DNA of 64,000 nucleotides from Chrysoporthe austroafricana (taxonomy: Eukaryota > Ascomycota > Sordariomycetes > Diaporthales > Cryphonectriaceae): NCBI GenBank assembly GCA_001051155.2, contig JYIP02000002.1:1991583-2055582 (forward strand), in the 5' to 3' direction. Within the stretch, counting starts at the first letter, position 1; every line of letters starts with the position of its first letter. Under the pieces are notes generated by a model that was not told the DNA's origin, searched no databases, and saw nothing but the letters and a program-made list of their open reading frames with translations. Positions 40,560-51,884 of this stretch are shown here, one piece after another. The position numbers were made by a program, and so were the translations under genes.

Positions 40560-41255
40560 ATCAGCTTCGCTGCAATGTTTGCGCGGCGCGAGGTGTAGAC
40601 TGGAGAGCAGGAAGGAGTTCAAGAATCAAAAGGGCATGCATAGAGTTTGGCATGCTCTGTCCTGTGTAGAAGAGAAAAGGGCATTCGCAATAGAACTGAA
40701 CTTTCAGGCCTCATCAGATGATCAGATGACCACTTGTTGTATTACAGCAGCTTTTCCCTTAGTGTGTGAACATATACCTCCCAGGACGAGACTCAGCGTA
40801 CAAGTCTAAGGACACGGAACATCGATTTCGTATCCAGATTTTTCTATGACCCCGGAATCATTCCAGATCCTCGATATCTGTCCAAGTCTTGCACACAACT
40901 CAAGCTTTGAGAATGGTTCGTCCAATCTCGGGCTCACTTCAGGGGTCGCAACGGCTAAACCTCGGGGACCGTGCGTTTACAGCCGTCCCCAATCCTAGGA
41001 CCACGTCAATACATTCAGGAAAGGCTGTCCACATCAACCCGATTCAGTCGACAGCAACACAATTTCCACACTATTTGCGGTGTGCCTGATCAGACGGATC
41101 TCGAGGTCCTCGATCTGATCTCACAGGGCCGGCATCTCTATCTACGAATTCTGCATGTGGATTTTCAGGAATACGGGCACAGCGATATGGACTACCTGTT
41201 CTCGCCTTCCACTAGCTGCTCACTTCTTTCACTCCCCTGAAGTGGCCTCGCGATA
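40560..41255. other. Intergenic
   Basis: Between QCR10 and ALG10. Short frames without recognisable content; presumably ALG10 promoter. Confidence 0.5.
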
Positions 41256-43367
41256 ATGCGCCTTGCCGATTTACTAGCCGATTTCCTGCACTATCTCATC
41301 CGGTGCGCCGCTATTGGTCTGATACACCTCGCAGGTAGGGTCTCGCACTATCGGTTCTATTACGGGTGGAAGGACGCCATGTTGTGGCCGTCTCTCTTGT
41401 TCGTGGTCATCACTGGCCTATGCTGGCAAGCCGTCGTGAATGTTTGGGTTCCGGAGCCATACCTGGACGAGATCTTTCACATCCCACAGGCGCAGAAGTA
41501 CTGCCAGGGAAAATGGCGGGAGTGGGACGACAAGATCACTACTCCTCCTGGCTTGTGAGTCGCACCCCTTCCGTCTCCATCATGCATATACCTATACTGT
41601 GGATCGTTCCAAGAAAATGACAGCCTTTCCCCCAGATACCTACTCAGCAACGCGTTTCTACGCTTCATGTGGTTCATAACCGGAGATTGCTCAGCCCAGA
41701 CTCTACGGATGACCAACTGGCTCGCCATCATCTTCATGCCATTTGTCGCGCTGCAATGTCGCCGCCTCATCGAGGCCCGCCTGGCCGAGCGGGACTCTGA
41801 AGGTCGGCAGCCGCGCCCGACCGCCCTCAGCGTCTACTCCATCCACACCGGGCTGAATGTCGCGCTCTTCCCGCTCCTCTTCTTTTTCTCGGGCCTGTAC
41901 TACACGGACATCTTCTCGACGCTCGTCGTGCTGGCCGCGTTCTGGAACTACCTGGCGCGGGTAGGCACCGGGCCCATCTCGTGGCGCAGCGATGCGCTTG
42001 TGGTGGTGCTGGGTATCGCAGCACTGTTCATGAGGCAGACAAATGTCTTCTGGGTGGTCGTCTTCATGGGCGCCCTCGAGGCCGTTCACGCGGTCAAGTT
42101 GCTGCGTCCCCCGCCTACAAGCTTCGGGCAGTCTGATCGCGAGACCCGCTTCAAGTTCTACCTCTGGAGGTACTCTCAGGGAGAGGTGCATGATCCCCCA
42201 CTGAGCAAAGCTGGACTGGAGGGTAGGCTCTCCCCCAAATAGAGGTAAACATTGAGACCTGGCACTGACCACCCGAGCACAGACGTGTTCCTCTGTGTAT
42301 TGAGCATTGGCATTGCAGTCTTTTGCAACATCTTTCAAGTACTAAGGCGGATCTGGGCTCATATTGTGGTGGCATTTCTGTTTGTGGGCTTTGTCTTTTG
42401 CAATGGTGGTGTTGTGCTCGGTATGATGTCCCTCCCTTCAGACTAGCCTAGTATGTGTGCTGATAGCTACTATGCAGGCGACAAGTCCAACCACGTCGCG
42501 ACAGTCCATCTGGCACAGATGCTGTACATCTGGCCCCTGTTCGCCTTCTTCTCGGCGCCACTGCTCCTGCCCCGGGTCTTGCAGCCAGTTATAAGCTGGT
42601 TTGAGGAGAAGTCGGAAGCCCACAGATCACCCGAGCAGTCCAGCTCCAATTTCCTGACCGACCTCCTGAACCTGGCAGGCCATGCCTCACTGGTACCTCT
42701 GTCCCTAGCCATCGTTCAGTACAATACCATCATCCACCCGTTCACCCTGGCGGACAACAGACACTACATGTTCTACATCTTCAGATACAGCATACTCCGC
42801 GCGGACTGGGTGCGGTATGCCCTGGTGCCTATCTACGTCTCCTGTGGGCGCTTGTGCTGGAAGGTCTTGGGAGGAACACCGGGCCTGAGCCCCAGGTCGG
42901 CAAGCCAGCCCAGCAAGGAAGAGAGCAGGCCAACAGCTGAGAACAAGGGACCCAGCAGCAAGACAGAGGACCAGGATACCAACGACACCGCACCGCTGCC
43001 CATCCACGACAATCTCTCCTCCCCCACGAGCACATCCCACCTGTCCCCGTGCATCTCAACCGGCCTGGTCTGGCTCCTCACCACCGCCCTGTCCCTCATC
43101 ACCGCCCCACTCGTCGAGCCGCGGTACTTCATCCTCCCCTGGGTCTTCTGGCGCCTCCTGATGCCTTCCTGGTCCGTGCCCCGCAGCCTACAGAAGGGCC
43201 CCCTAAGGCTGGGCAAGAGGTACGATTTGCGCCTGTGGGTCGAGACGGCGTGGTTCGTGCTGGTTAACGTAGCGACCATGTACATATTCATCACGAGGCC
43301 TTTCTACTGGAAGAACGAGGACGGGTCGTTGGCGGACGGCGGGCGGGTGCAGAGGTTTATGTGGTGA
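41256..43367 (+). CDS. ALG10: Dol-P-Glc:Glc2Man9GlcNAc2-PP-dolichol alpha-1,2-glucosyltransferase
   Basis: Four exons, 41256-41554, 41636-42222, 42283-42420 and 42478-43367, give 637 aa. It adds the third and last glucose to the lipid-linked N-glycan precursor in the ER lumen. Diagnostic text: VPEPYLDEIFHIPQAQKYC (acidic Asp-Glu of the GT-C fold), PPGLYLLSNAFLR, TGLNVALFPLLFFFSGLYYTD, FMRQTNVFWVVVF and HPFTLADNRHYMFYIFR, spread among about a dozen membrane helices. A hydrophilic Ser/Thr/Lys-rich loop of about 70 residues between late helices is typical of filamentous fungi. Confidence 0.95.
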
Positions 43368-43913
43368 TGGGTCGTGACGGCGTTCCCACCCCGGAGTTGC
43401 GGGGCCAGGGGGCTGTATTGTCCATGATCGCCTCTAGTCTTCCATACCAAGTGCTGTGGGTCCGAACTGCAGTCCCAGGGCCAGGAGCCAGAGCTCCTTA
43501 TATGACATCTAGCATAGACACAACAAACATGACCTACAGTAAGATGGCAACGGATGGATTGCAATCCAGAGCGACTATGCTTTTCTCCATTTGACAGTGG
43601 TAGCACTTTTATCTTTCTCTTTGCCTTAGGGCAAGGGACGTCCGACGAGAAGTGGTCACGACGCCCTGCTCTCCGTAATCCAATCCCACTTATATGCAAA
43701 CAGGCAAACATGCCGCGCACCCTCGGTGATTTACATAATGAGTATGCAGCCTGCCCTCCCTTTCCATCCCGTCCAGAACGCCGAATGTCAAGCCCACGCC
43801 GGTCCAACACTTGCGGTCGATAGCATTGTATTGACCATCGCTGTTGGTTTTGTCTCTCTCCGCCTTTTGTCTGCCTGCCCGACTCGCCCTTCTTGGGTTC
43901 CTCATCGCCAGGC
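43368..43913. other. Intergenic, convergent 3' flanks
   Basis: Spacer between ALG10 and the small unknown gene. Nothing seen. Confidence 0.55.
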
Positions 43914-44357
43914 TCATAAGCTCATCCGATCCAGGCTCAGGCGGTCCCCGCTCTTAACCCTCCTCACAACGCCCAGCTTAAAGAACTTCTCCTCACCACC
44001 GGCCGTCCTACCGCCGATGTACATCCTGTCGGCGCCCAGTACCTCCCGAAAGCCCTCAGAGCTGGAGTCGCTGCCCCGCCGCCGGGGATGCGGGATGGGT
44101 ATACCCCTCGGCGAATGTAACCTGGCGGCGGCGGCGGCAGCCTGTGCTGCGGTCCCGGAGGCCGCCGTGGAGGTGGAGTGGCCGCGGGAGGAGCCAGAGG
44201 ATGGTGTTGACACGGAGTAGGATGTGGCGGCCGTGGCGGTGGCCGTGGAGGAGGTTGTCGGCTGGGGTTTATTTGCCGACGAGGAGAGGGCGGGTGCTGG
44301 CTGTTGCCGGAAGGCGGCGAAGAAGCTGGAGAGGAAGAAGGGACGCTGGGGAGCCAT
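43914..44357 (-). CDS. Small protein of unknown function, conserved-looking C-terminus
   Basis: Intronless, 147 aa, ATG at 44357. The start MAPQRPFFLSSFFAAFRQQP resembles a mitochondrial or membrane-targeting helix, the middle is Ser/Thr/Ala low complexity, and the C-terminus is compact: RRRGSDSSSEGFREVLGADR, MYIGGRTAGGEEKFFKLGVV, then RSGDRLSLDRMSL-like text. That sharply defined tail, with repeated LSLDRMSL-type phosphosite-like residues, looks like a conserved fungal orphan family. I do not recognise a function. Confidence 0.65.
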   Translation of the reverse strand: MAPQRPFFLSSFFAAFRQQPAPALSSSANKPQPTTSSTATATAATSYSVSTPSSGSSRGHSTSTAASGTAAQAAAAAARLHSPRGIPIPHPRRRGSDSSSEGFREVLGADRMYIGGRTAGGEEKFFKLGVVRRVKSGDRLSLDRMSL

Positions 44358-46479
44358 CGTGGTGATGGGTGTGGGTTCTGTCGTTGAGGTGGTTGCGGGA
44401 TTTGGCGGATGGGCGACCCGGGGGGAGTTCGCCTATCCGGGAAGAGACTTCGCTCTGGGGTACGCGAACGACGAACGGGATATTATACCCGTGGTCGGAC
44501 TCGACGAAGGTAGAGTCGACACGGTCCTCAGCGGCTTTTGATGTCCGTGTCGGGTCGCCGTGGCTCGAGGGGGCAAAGGGTCGCCTCTGGGAAGCAGGAC
44601 GGGTCGGCTCCCCTGGGGCCTGTGATCGTGATCGTGATCGTGATGTCGTCTCGCAGGGGGAGAGAAGCAGGTACACCGCCGGCCTGATAGGGTAGCGAAG
44701 GGATCGGTCTGTTCTAACTCCTCCTCTTCAGCATCAAGACGAAACCGGCCGCGTCGTCGGTGGTGGGAGGAGGGAAGAGAGAGGCGGCGGAATGGCAGAG
44801 CGTGGTCCTGATCTTGCTTGGCCTTGTTCTGATCTCGCAGGGTGACTTCGATCTGGAGATTTTGATAGCGGGAGGAACTAGAGACGGGTTGACGTACCAC
44901 CAAGCGGTACTAGTACTCAGCAAGTAGTGCGTACCGCAGAGCGCAGGCGTCACAGCCCGGGGCGTCCTTCCCTCTCGGCCAATGTCGGAACGCCAAATTC
45001 GGCCTCGGCCAGGAGGAAAGAACGGGTTGGCTGCTGTTGGCCGGGAAGTCCCCCTGTACAGGGCCACGGTGGGTCCGTCAGGCGGGGACTGTGGGGAAGA
45101 GGGCGCTGGAGAGCGCTGGAAGGGCACTAAAGGGGGGGGGCGCTGAGGGACGGCTGACGGGTCCTGGGGCCCGCTGGACCAGTGCGCCCGCGGGGTTTTC
45201 ATGCGCGCACTTCGCGGGGAAGAGTGGAATGCCAGGTACATGCCAAGTACATGCCATGTGGTACCCTCTCGCCGGAATCCCCACACCGATGCGGCTCTAC
45301 CGCGGTATACCACGGTATCTACGACGCTCTCGAGGATGGGGTCATCCTTACGTACTAGGTAGCACTGTCAGTATATCCTCAGCTGGGCCAGCCTACCATC
45401 CGCCGGGAGGCCAGCTCAGGGTATACCGTTCCTGGCAGTCCGCAGTCCTGACCGCCCGGACAACCTCATCATGATGACTCGCTCTTAACCTCCCCAGAGT
45501 GGCAGCCTTCCTCAAGGCGCGATACACACGGCGGGAGGATCACATCTCCACTCCCTCCCATCGGGGCCTCCAGCGTGGTTGGCCGCGGGTGAATATTGTC
45601 AGGCCATCTCTGCCCACCACCACAAACCTCACATCGTCGCGAAGACCCCGAACCTGGAATAGCCGCCCTACGAATCGCGATCCCCGCATCCTCATCAGCA
45701 CCACCTTGCCTACTTGTACGGCTGACCTAGCTCGCGCTTGCGCAGCTGCTGCTCTAGCCGAGGGGCGGCCTCGCCGAGAGGAGCGAAGCTCGCCTGATCC
45801 CTCACGGCATATCGTTCGACATATCTCCAGGCAGTTGGACCCGACGGGACATCTCCACTGTGGCGTTCTGCTCCTCGGGCAGAGCAGCGCAACATCTGCT
45901 TGATTCTTTTCGTTCGGACCTGCCCAGTGGCCGGCCCAGCTCGCGGGTGCTCGCGTCTGGATATCCGGTCTGACCTTGGCGAGTTCATCGCGGCCGCAGT
46001 GACTAGGTAAAGACACATATGAGCCACTGTGCTCTTCAGGTGATCTTCATTTTATAGTCAAGAGGACTTTATATCACCAGTTTGCCAATAGGCCTAGCCT
46101 CTAAGATGATTTGCGAGCCCCGTCTCTCGCCGAGGGGAACACCCTGGGGTACGAAACGTCCCGCGTCTCAGTATCGATCGCGTCCACGACGATTCGCAAA
46201 GAGTCTCTGAGAAAGATGGCCTCAACAACATTTTTTTCATCTCTAGTCCTCAACTTCAGCCTGCCGATAATTGCCATGAGTCCCGTGCTTTACGTCCGAT
46301 CTTTATACGCATACTAAGCTACGCGGAACCTCCACCTGCCCAGCCGATATCGTACTGCCTCAGACCAGTGTCAATTAATGCTTCTCCTACCGTCGCCTCT
46401 TGCTGTCTAGTAATCTCGCCGTTCTGCTTTAGCTGAGACCGCCTATATCGTCTTGCGAGCAATTGCGCTCTCATCGGAA
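44358..46479. other. Long GC-rich intergenic region
   Basis: 2.1 kb between the small unknown gene and the UstYa-like gene, both transcribed away from it. Several open frames exist on both strands but all look like composition effects (Arg/Ser/Pro-rich). A GTGATC microsatellite lies at 44622-44644. Confidence 0.5.
44622..44644 (+). repeat. (GTGATC)n microsatellite
   Basis: Almost four tandem copies of the hexamer GTGATC in the leader of the small unknown gene. Confidence 0.7.
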
Positions 46480-47351
46480 ATGGCCACAGAACAGGCTACA
46501 TATTCGAGGGTCCTAGGTGACTACCACGGCGGTGCGCACGACGACTCTAGCACCGATGTCAGCGAGTCTTTGATAGGCCACCGCGGGCAGGAGAAGAGCT
46601 GGGAGGAGTTGAGGCACAGCGCACGGCCGAGACAGGGCTGGTGCCGACGCTTTTGCTCCGCGGTACTCCTCCAGGGTCTGCTGAATACAGTGCTGCTAGT
46701 CTCGGTCCTGATCCTGCTTACCAACAGGCGGGGGGGGAACGGCCGCGACGGCCAGTTCGAGAGCAGTGGTGATATCACAGGCTTCATCCCGACCGCCGCG
46801 CAGCAGATCAGGACGTTCGTGCCGGATATGTCGTTCGCGCCGGAGAACGGCTCCGAGTTCTTCACGGATGCTGTCAGGAAGAAGTGGCTCGGAATAGTAC
46901 CCAGTGCGTCCCTCCCAAAAGCCTCCTCCATACTTCGACGGACCAGGCCGATGCTAATTCGACCCCAGAGGGCCTCGGCTACCTCCAAATTCCCGACCCT
47001 GGCCGGTACAACAACCTCCCGCACCCGGTGAAGGGCTACAGCGGCACCGTCTTCACGACCTCGGTCACGCACCAGCTGCACTGCCTCTACAACATCATCG
47101 AGGTGTACTCCTCCTTCGCATCCGGGCAGCCCATCCCGCCGCAGATGGAGGGCCACCTGCCGCACTGCTTCGAGTACCTCAGGCAGAGTATCATGTGCTG
47201 CGGGGACACGGCGCTCGAGGGCCAGCACACGACGTTCCCCGAGGGGATCATAGGCAGCGATGGCTGGGATGCGAAGCATGTATGTAAGGACTACGACGGT
47301 ATCATGAGCTTCCTGGAAGAGAACAGGGCCGACGACCAGGTGTGGATCTAG
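46480..47351 (+). CDS. UstYa-family (DUF3328) oxidase-like membrane protein
   Basis: Two exons, 46480-46903 and 46969-47351, give 268 aa; the junction yields WLGIVPKGLGYL, typical of the family. One membrane helix (LLNTVLLVSVLILLT, about residues 70-85) follows a cytosolic N-terminus. The two diagnostic HxxHC motifs are present: HQLHC (176-180) and HLPHC (204-208). Members act in fungal peptide and other secondary-metabolite pathways as cyclising or oxidising enzymes. No precursor peptide, P450 or other pathway gene is adjacent; the neighbour is a hydrophobin. Its substrate and pathway are unknown. Confidence 0.9.
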
Positions 47352-47527
47352 GGCTGTTGGTGGCGGGAGTTGGTCTCCGGAATATAGCACACCGTGTCAT
47401 GATGAAGATCGATGTCGGGCAAGTGGTCTGTCAATATCAATTTTGGTGCTAGGGTGACAATTTTCCATACTATAAATACAGGAGGGAATTCCAACTGCCT
47501 GGAATTAGCCTGGCCAAGGAAGCTTCC

Positions 47528-48192
47528 TCAGAGCAGGCCAGAAAGAGTATTGCATCCCGTCGTAATATCGATGAGCCCATTCTAGGTGTTGGTCAGCAAT
47601 GGCTGTTTCGAGCTCTAATCCTATCTTACCTGGTTCACATCCCCGCTGGAGCAGCAAGCTGCAGTCTGCTGGCACTGGCTGGTCAAGATGTCGCCGACGA
47701 TATCTTCGCAGGCGTGTCAGCTTCTGCACATAGAAGATCCTCGTAGTGTCTTAAGGCGATACAGGGAATACGGGAAAACGCACCGCCAACGATGGGGATC
47801 TTGGAGCACCCGCTCAGCAACCCCAGCCCAGCGCTGCCGTCTAGGATACCGCCGAGGAGCCCCGAGAGGAGGCCAGAGGCCGATGTCTCAGTGTTGCCGG
47901 ACTGCGATTCCTCGTTGCAGCAGCTGAGAACTGCGCCTTCGCCGCACGCTTCCTGGGCCTGGCCGACGGTCGTGCCGCTGGGGACGCCGTTGGAACCGGA
48001 GCCCCGAGGAGAGGAGGTGCCCTGCCCGGAACCGTCCGATCCCCATACGGCGCCGGATGGGCCATCGGAGCTGGATCCAGCGCCCGCGCCCGTGCTCGAG
48101 ACTGAGCCGGAGCCAGAGGTTCCCCCGCTACTTGGAATGTACCCAGCAACAGCCACAGAGGCCAACAGGGAAAACAGGAGTTTGTACTGCAT
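47528..48192 (-). CDS. Class I hydrophobin
   Basis: Three exons on the minus strand, 48192-47784, 47703-47630 and 47581-47528, give 178 aa. A signal peptide (MQYKLLFSLLASVAVAG) precedes a ~60-residue Ser/Gly-rich spacer. Then the eight cysteines appear in order C, CC, C, C, CC, C: QEACGEG, LSCCNEE, LSGCSKI, SQCQQTAACCSS and TTGCNTL. The long, hydrophobic first loop (GLLSGLLGGILDGSAGLGLL) is of class I type. Hydrophobins coat spores and aerial hyphae with amphipathic rodlets. The unspliced frame hides the second half; the splice donors are GTGCGT and GTAAGA. Confidence 0.92.
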
Positions 48193-50034
48193 CTTGTGAC
48201 AATATCGAGACTTGGAGAGTGCAAGGAGATAACAGAGGATCTGAGTACCGAAGTTAGTGAGCTTGTGTAGGCGAGAGTGTCATATATCGGTATGATACTG
48301 CTGGGAGGCATTTAACCTATCTTTATAAGGCAATCTTGGTTCCTTATATAAAGAGAAAGATGCCGTCCACGAATCTCAGGTGATACTGTTGACCCTGATA
48401 GGCGAGCTCCCTGATCGGGAGCGGAAAACCGAAGCCATGCCGTCAAATAGCTTTTAGCAGATCTGTGCCGTCTCGATCTTAGTGACGAGGATGGCGTGCG
48501 CTTGTAGTCAGGGCGAGCTCGTGGCTTCATCACTGAAGGCGACAGTTACCATAGAAAAGGCCATCTGTGGAGGAATGCTCGCTTAGAAGGGCCAGTGAAC
48601 TTTTAGCTTAGACCTCAATAAGGAGAATTGGCGACCCGAAACATGACTGAGATTTCAAATGCTCGGGATTTCCTTCCGAAACTTGTCTCTCCTTTGTCAT
48701 TGGGAGAGCTCGGCGAGACATCTACACATATGCGAATCTAGGGCATCTCAGGGTTGCTTCGAGACACCAATGTTGACTTTGGAACCGACTCCTTTCCACA
48801 AAACGCCACATGCTCGATTGTACAGTAATACAAGCAGTCTCCAGGCTCAGATGCCGCTCAGCTACAGGCTGGACACCGAGCCAAAATCACAGTTTTCAGA
48901 TATCAAATCATGATTATATCTTGTCTTGCCAGAGAATTTGTAATTCCCCATTCCTTGGGGATTGGGACGGTGTGATCAACCAAGCCACTCTGATGTTGGA
49001 CTCTGCCAGATCGTCTTACCTTAATCAAATACCGTACATAGGGAAAGGCTTTTCGGAACGGTAGAAATGACATGAAGTCTGTGTGCTACAATCGCTACTA
49101 TTACCCTTTTCTCTGAAGGGGGCTGAGGTGGGATAACGGTCACACAATAAAATAAGTATCTACCTGTTCAACTCATATGAAGACATACCTTCTTCCGTAA
49201 TTGTATTCACCTAATTCGTATTACTTCGTGCTGTTTTCTAGAACGCATAAAATCACACAGCGGGGGTCACTTTCACTAAGAATGTATTTGCCCTTTATAT
49301 GCTTGAATGCCTCGGTTCTGGACCTTGTTCCCCTTCTAGGGTTGTTTTCCCGCAAATGTAATTGAAATCTTCACATGTCCCATAGCGTGCCTTACTTCTT
49401 TGTAATATATATAAATGAGGAAGGTACGATGCCTGTGCCTCGGTCATATGATCTACTACACATGAAATAGAGGGATAGAATTGGTCCACGAAACCGTGGG
49501 GTATGGAACTACGAATTCTTTTGGTTTTACGGTACAGACCCCTCAGTAATTTGGACTATCGGAGGTATCAGCTGCGTCGTCTCTATTCTACAAGATCCAA
49601 TTTGACACTTTAGAAAGATATATCATGGGAAGGGCACTCTCGGAATCGGGATTTAATCCTAATTATCCAATATATTGGTCGGACCAGCTTACGTAGAGAG
49701 TCGCTCGTTCTTTTCTTGGCAGTCAATATCCGCTGCCAGCATTTTAACAACCTGATTTCGTCGGTTGGAACACGGTAACCCATAAGGCACCAAGATGATG
49801 GCTCCCTAAGAATTAAAACCAAGGTTCGAAAGCAAGTCACTAGAAAAATATATCCCAAAGTTCGCCTGGCTCTGCCTACTGGTGATGAATCGTTGTCAAA
49901 CGGCTTGCCAACCAGAGGCCCTAAGCGAAAGCACTTACGTGTGCCAGAGAAGATTCGTTTATTTAGTCGATCTACTATAGACAATATTGCCAACAAGTTG
50001 TCTGTCGAAAGGGACAGCCAGCGTCAACTTGAGC
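48193..50034. other. Gene-poor AT-rich stretch
   Basis: No confident gene in 1.8 kb. It leads into the ABC transporter relic and may include more of its decayed 5' part, but I could not align it. Confidence 0.5.
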
Positions 50035-50775
50035 TTCCACCATGATCCTGTTTGTCAAGTTTTACGCGTGGGAGGTGTTCCTCAGAGATCGTATTGCAGA
50101 GAAAACGCAAGAGGAGATGAAGAGAACGCAGTCTCAATTCATTTAGTAGTGGATCACCCCGACGGCTTGGTACTCTGCCTTTCATTATCACAATACCCAC
50201 TTGTCTCTTCTATACGGTTGTGTCTGACCGGAAGCTTACGGCATCGGTTACCTTGGCTACCTTGGCGGTTGTCAGAATTCCCCCGAACAGAAGTCCGTAC
50301 GCTCTATTCGATAGCTGACTTCTGACATCTCAGTGGCTGGCTCGACCATTTTTCCGATTCCAACATACATCTCGTTTGGCCGTGTCGGTCAATTCCTATG
50401 AAGTCCCGAAACGGCAAAACACGCACAAATTGCGGCCACGCTTTCCACAATCAGTGCGGCCGCGACAGCACTTTGATGCTTCCGATATGCCACTGGATCT
50501 ACTCCAGCCAGCAGATGCCCTGCTTAGGCGGTCTTCTGTGCTGGTACTCGATGAGACCACGACAAGCATCGACTATGCTGCAGATGCCGCCAACTAGCCC
50601 GGGCTGCGAAGTCATGTCGCTGCTAGGACCGCAGTAATCGATAGCCCATTGTCTGTTGACGATCGTAGACTATGATCTCGTAGTTGTCCTTGATGCATTC
50701 TGGGTAGCAGAACCGGATTTTGCCAGGGAGCTTCTTCAACATGATGGGGATGACCCCGTATTTCAGCGACTATGT
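50035..50775 (+). pseudogene. ABCC (MRP-type) ABC transporter, decayed
   Basis: Fragments in different frames appear in the correct order of an ABCC protein: FVKFYAWEVFLRDRIAEKTQ (TMD1 intracellular helix), a frameshifted piece reading VVSDRKLTASVTLATLAV, ALLRRSSVLVLDETTTSID (Walker B of the second NBD) and TIVDYDLVVVLDA near the end. Most of the ~1400 residues are missing, with stops between the pieces. It is a heavily deleted and frameshifted remnant, not a functional gene. Confidence 0.75.
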
Positions 50776-51062
50776 GGGTAATTTGCAACTATGAGAAAAG
50801 GGAGATGCTGGTTTTTCTTCTCTTTTGTCTTTCCCTGAGATATGCAAATATCACCAAGCTCAGTTGATGTGAGAGGCCTGCTGATGATAACTATAGTTTT
50901 CAAGATATCCCGTACCACCTAGATGTACGATCAGACGTCCATGAAGGTTTTCATATATGATATCAGAATCCCTCTCATACTTCACTATAAATATTGTCAC
51001 TGGGTGCGATATTGGTCCACATGACGCCGTTTAGTTGATCCAGCAAGGGAATCACTCAAGCT
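50776..51062. other. Spacer
   Basis: AT-rich 3' flank of the sulfotransferase-like gene. Nothing seen. Confidence 0.5.
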
Positions 51063-51884
51063 TCATGCTTTCTGAGCCTTGACAAAGGTCATAGCACCAT
51101 ACGGCAACATTACGCCCACCTGCATCACAACCCACAGTACCGCGGCCAGCCCGACCCAGTGTAGGAAACCCCTCGCAAGAATGAATCTCTTGACCACCTT
51201 CATACTCTTCTGGTCATTCATCCTGGGGTAGTTTATACTTGGTACCTGTTTCCCGACAAGCCCACATAGTGGCGCCCATCCATCCTCAGCCACGAACTCC
51301 AGGACCTCCCGACCCCTCTTCTTCGCTTCATTTCTCACCCACTCGTTATGCTTCTCGTATATCACTTCGTCCCGAAAAGTGCAGCCCCATCGCTCCATGA
51401 ACAGATCATCCGTCGCCTTCATCATCCTCATCATGGCACGATCGCTCTGCACGAGACACGTCGCGATCCAGAAGCCCCAGCTGTCAAAGAATCGCAGCCC
51501 CTCCCCGAAGCTCCTGTGCCAGTCCGCGGCACCGCCCTTCCGCGTGTTCAGGATGATCGCCGCGTCGGGGTACATGTCCATGAGGTCGTCCGCGAAGACG
51601 ATACTCGGGAAGTCGGCAACGGCGCCGAAGCCCGCGAAGAGCCGGGAGAGGATCTTGCGGCGCTTGGCGGTGTCGTGCTCGAGTACGGCGGCCGTGACGA
51701 GCCGTTGACGCTCCGCGGACGGCTGGACGTGCGCCATGTGCATACATGGTGTGTAGCCCAATGTCTCGAGGGCGGACTGGAGGGAGGAGGTGGCACATCG
51801 AGGGAGGCCGAGGGCGAGGACGCGGGGGTAGACGATGGCGTTGATTTCCTGGGGGACGAGGGTGTCGTGAACGAAGCGGACCAT
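51063..51884 (-). CDS. Sulfotransferase-family protein (P-loop, fungal type)
   Basis: Intronless, 273 aa, starting at the ATG at 51884 (MVRFVHDTLVPQEI). The N-terminal LALGLPRCATSSLQSALETL is the PAPS-binding P-loop region, followed by PCMHM and AIILNTRKGGAADWHRSF, the usual order in the fungal 'sulfotransferase / NAD-epimerase-like' family. The C-terminus has one hydrophobic helix (VGLAAVLWVVMQVGVMLPYG) that would anchor it to a membrane. Members are common in accessory regions; few have shown activity, so the reaction (sulfate transfer from PAPS) is family inference. Confidence 0.88.
   Translation of the reverse strand: MVRFVHDTLVPQEINAIVYPRVLALGLPRCATSSLQSALETLGYTPCMHMAHVQPSAERQRLVTAAVLEHDTAKRRKILSRLFAGFGAVADFPSIVFADDLMDMYPDAAIILNTRKGGAADWHRSFGEGLRFFDSWGFWIATCLVQSDRAMMRMMKATDDLFMERWGCTFRDEVIYEKHNEWVRNEAKKRGREVLEFVAEDGWAPLCGLVGKQVPSINYPRMNDQKSMKVVKRFILARGFLHWVGLAAVLWVVMQVGVMLPYGAMTFVKAQKA

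Noticed and set aside
44433..44903. 156-codon minus-strand frame upstream of the small unknown gene
   Set aside because: Arg/His/Asp-rich text produced by the GTGATC microsatellite and GC-rich leader; no domain.
46521..47390. 289-codon minus-strand frame
   Set aside because: Antisense to the UstYa-family gene, with no recognisable motif.
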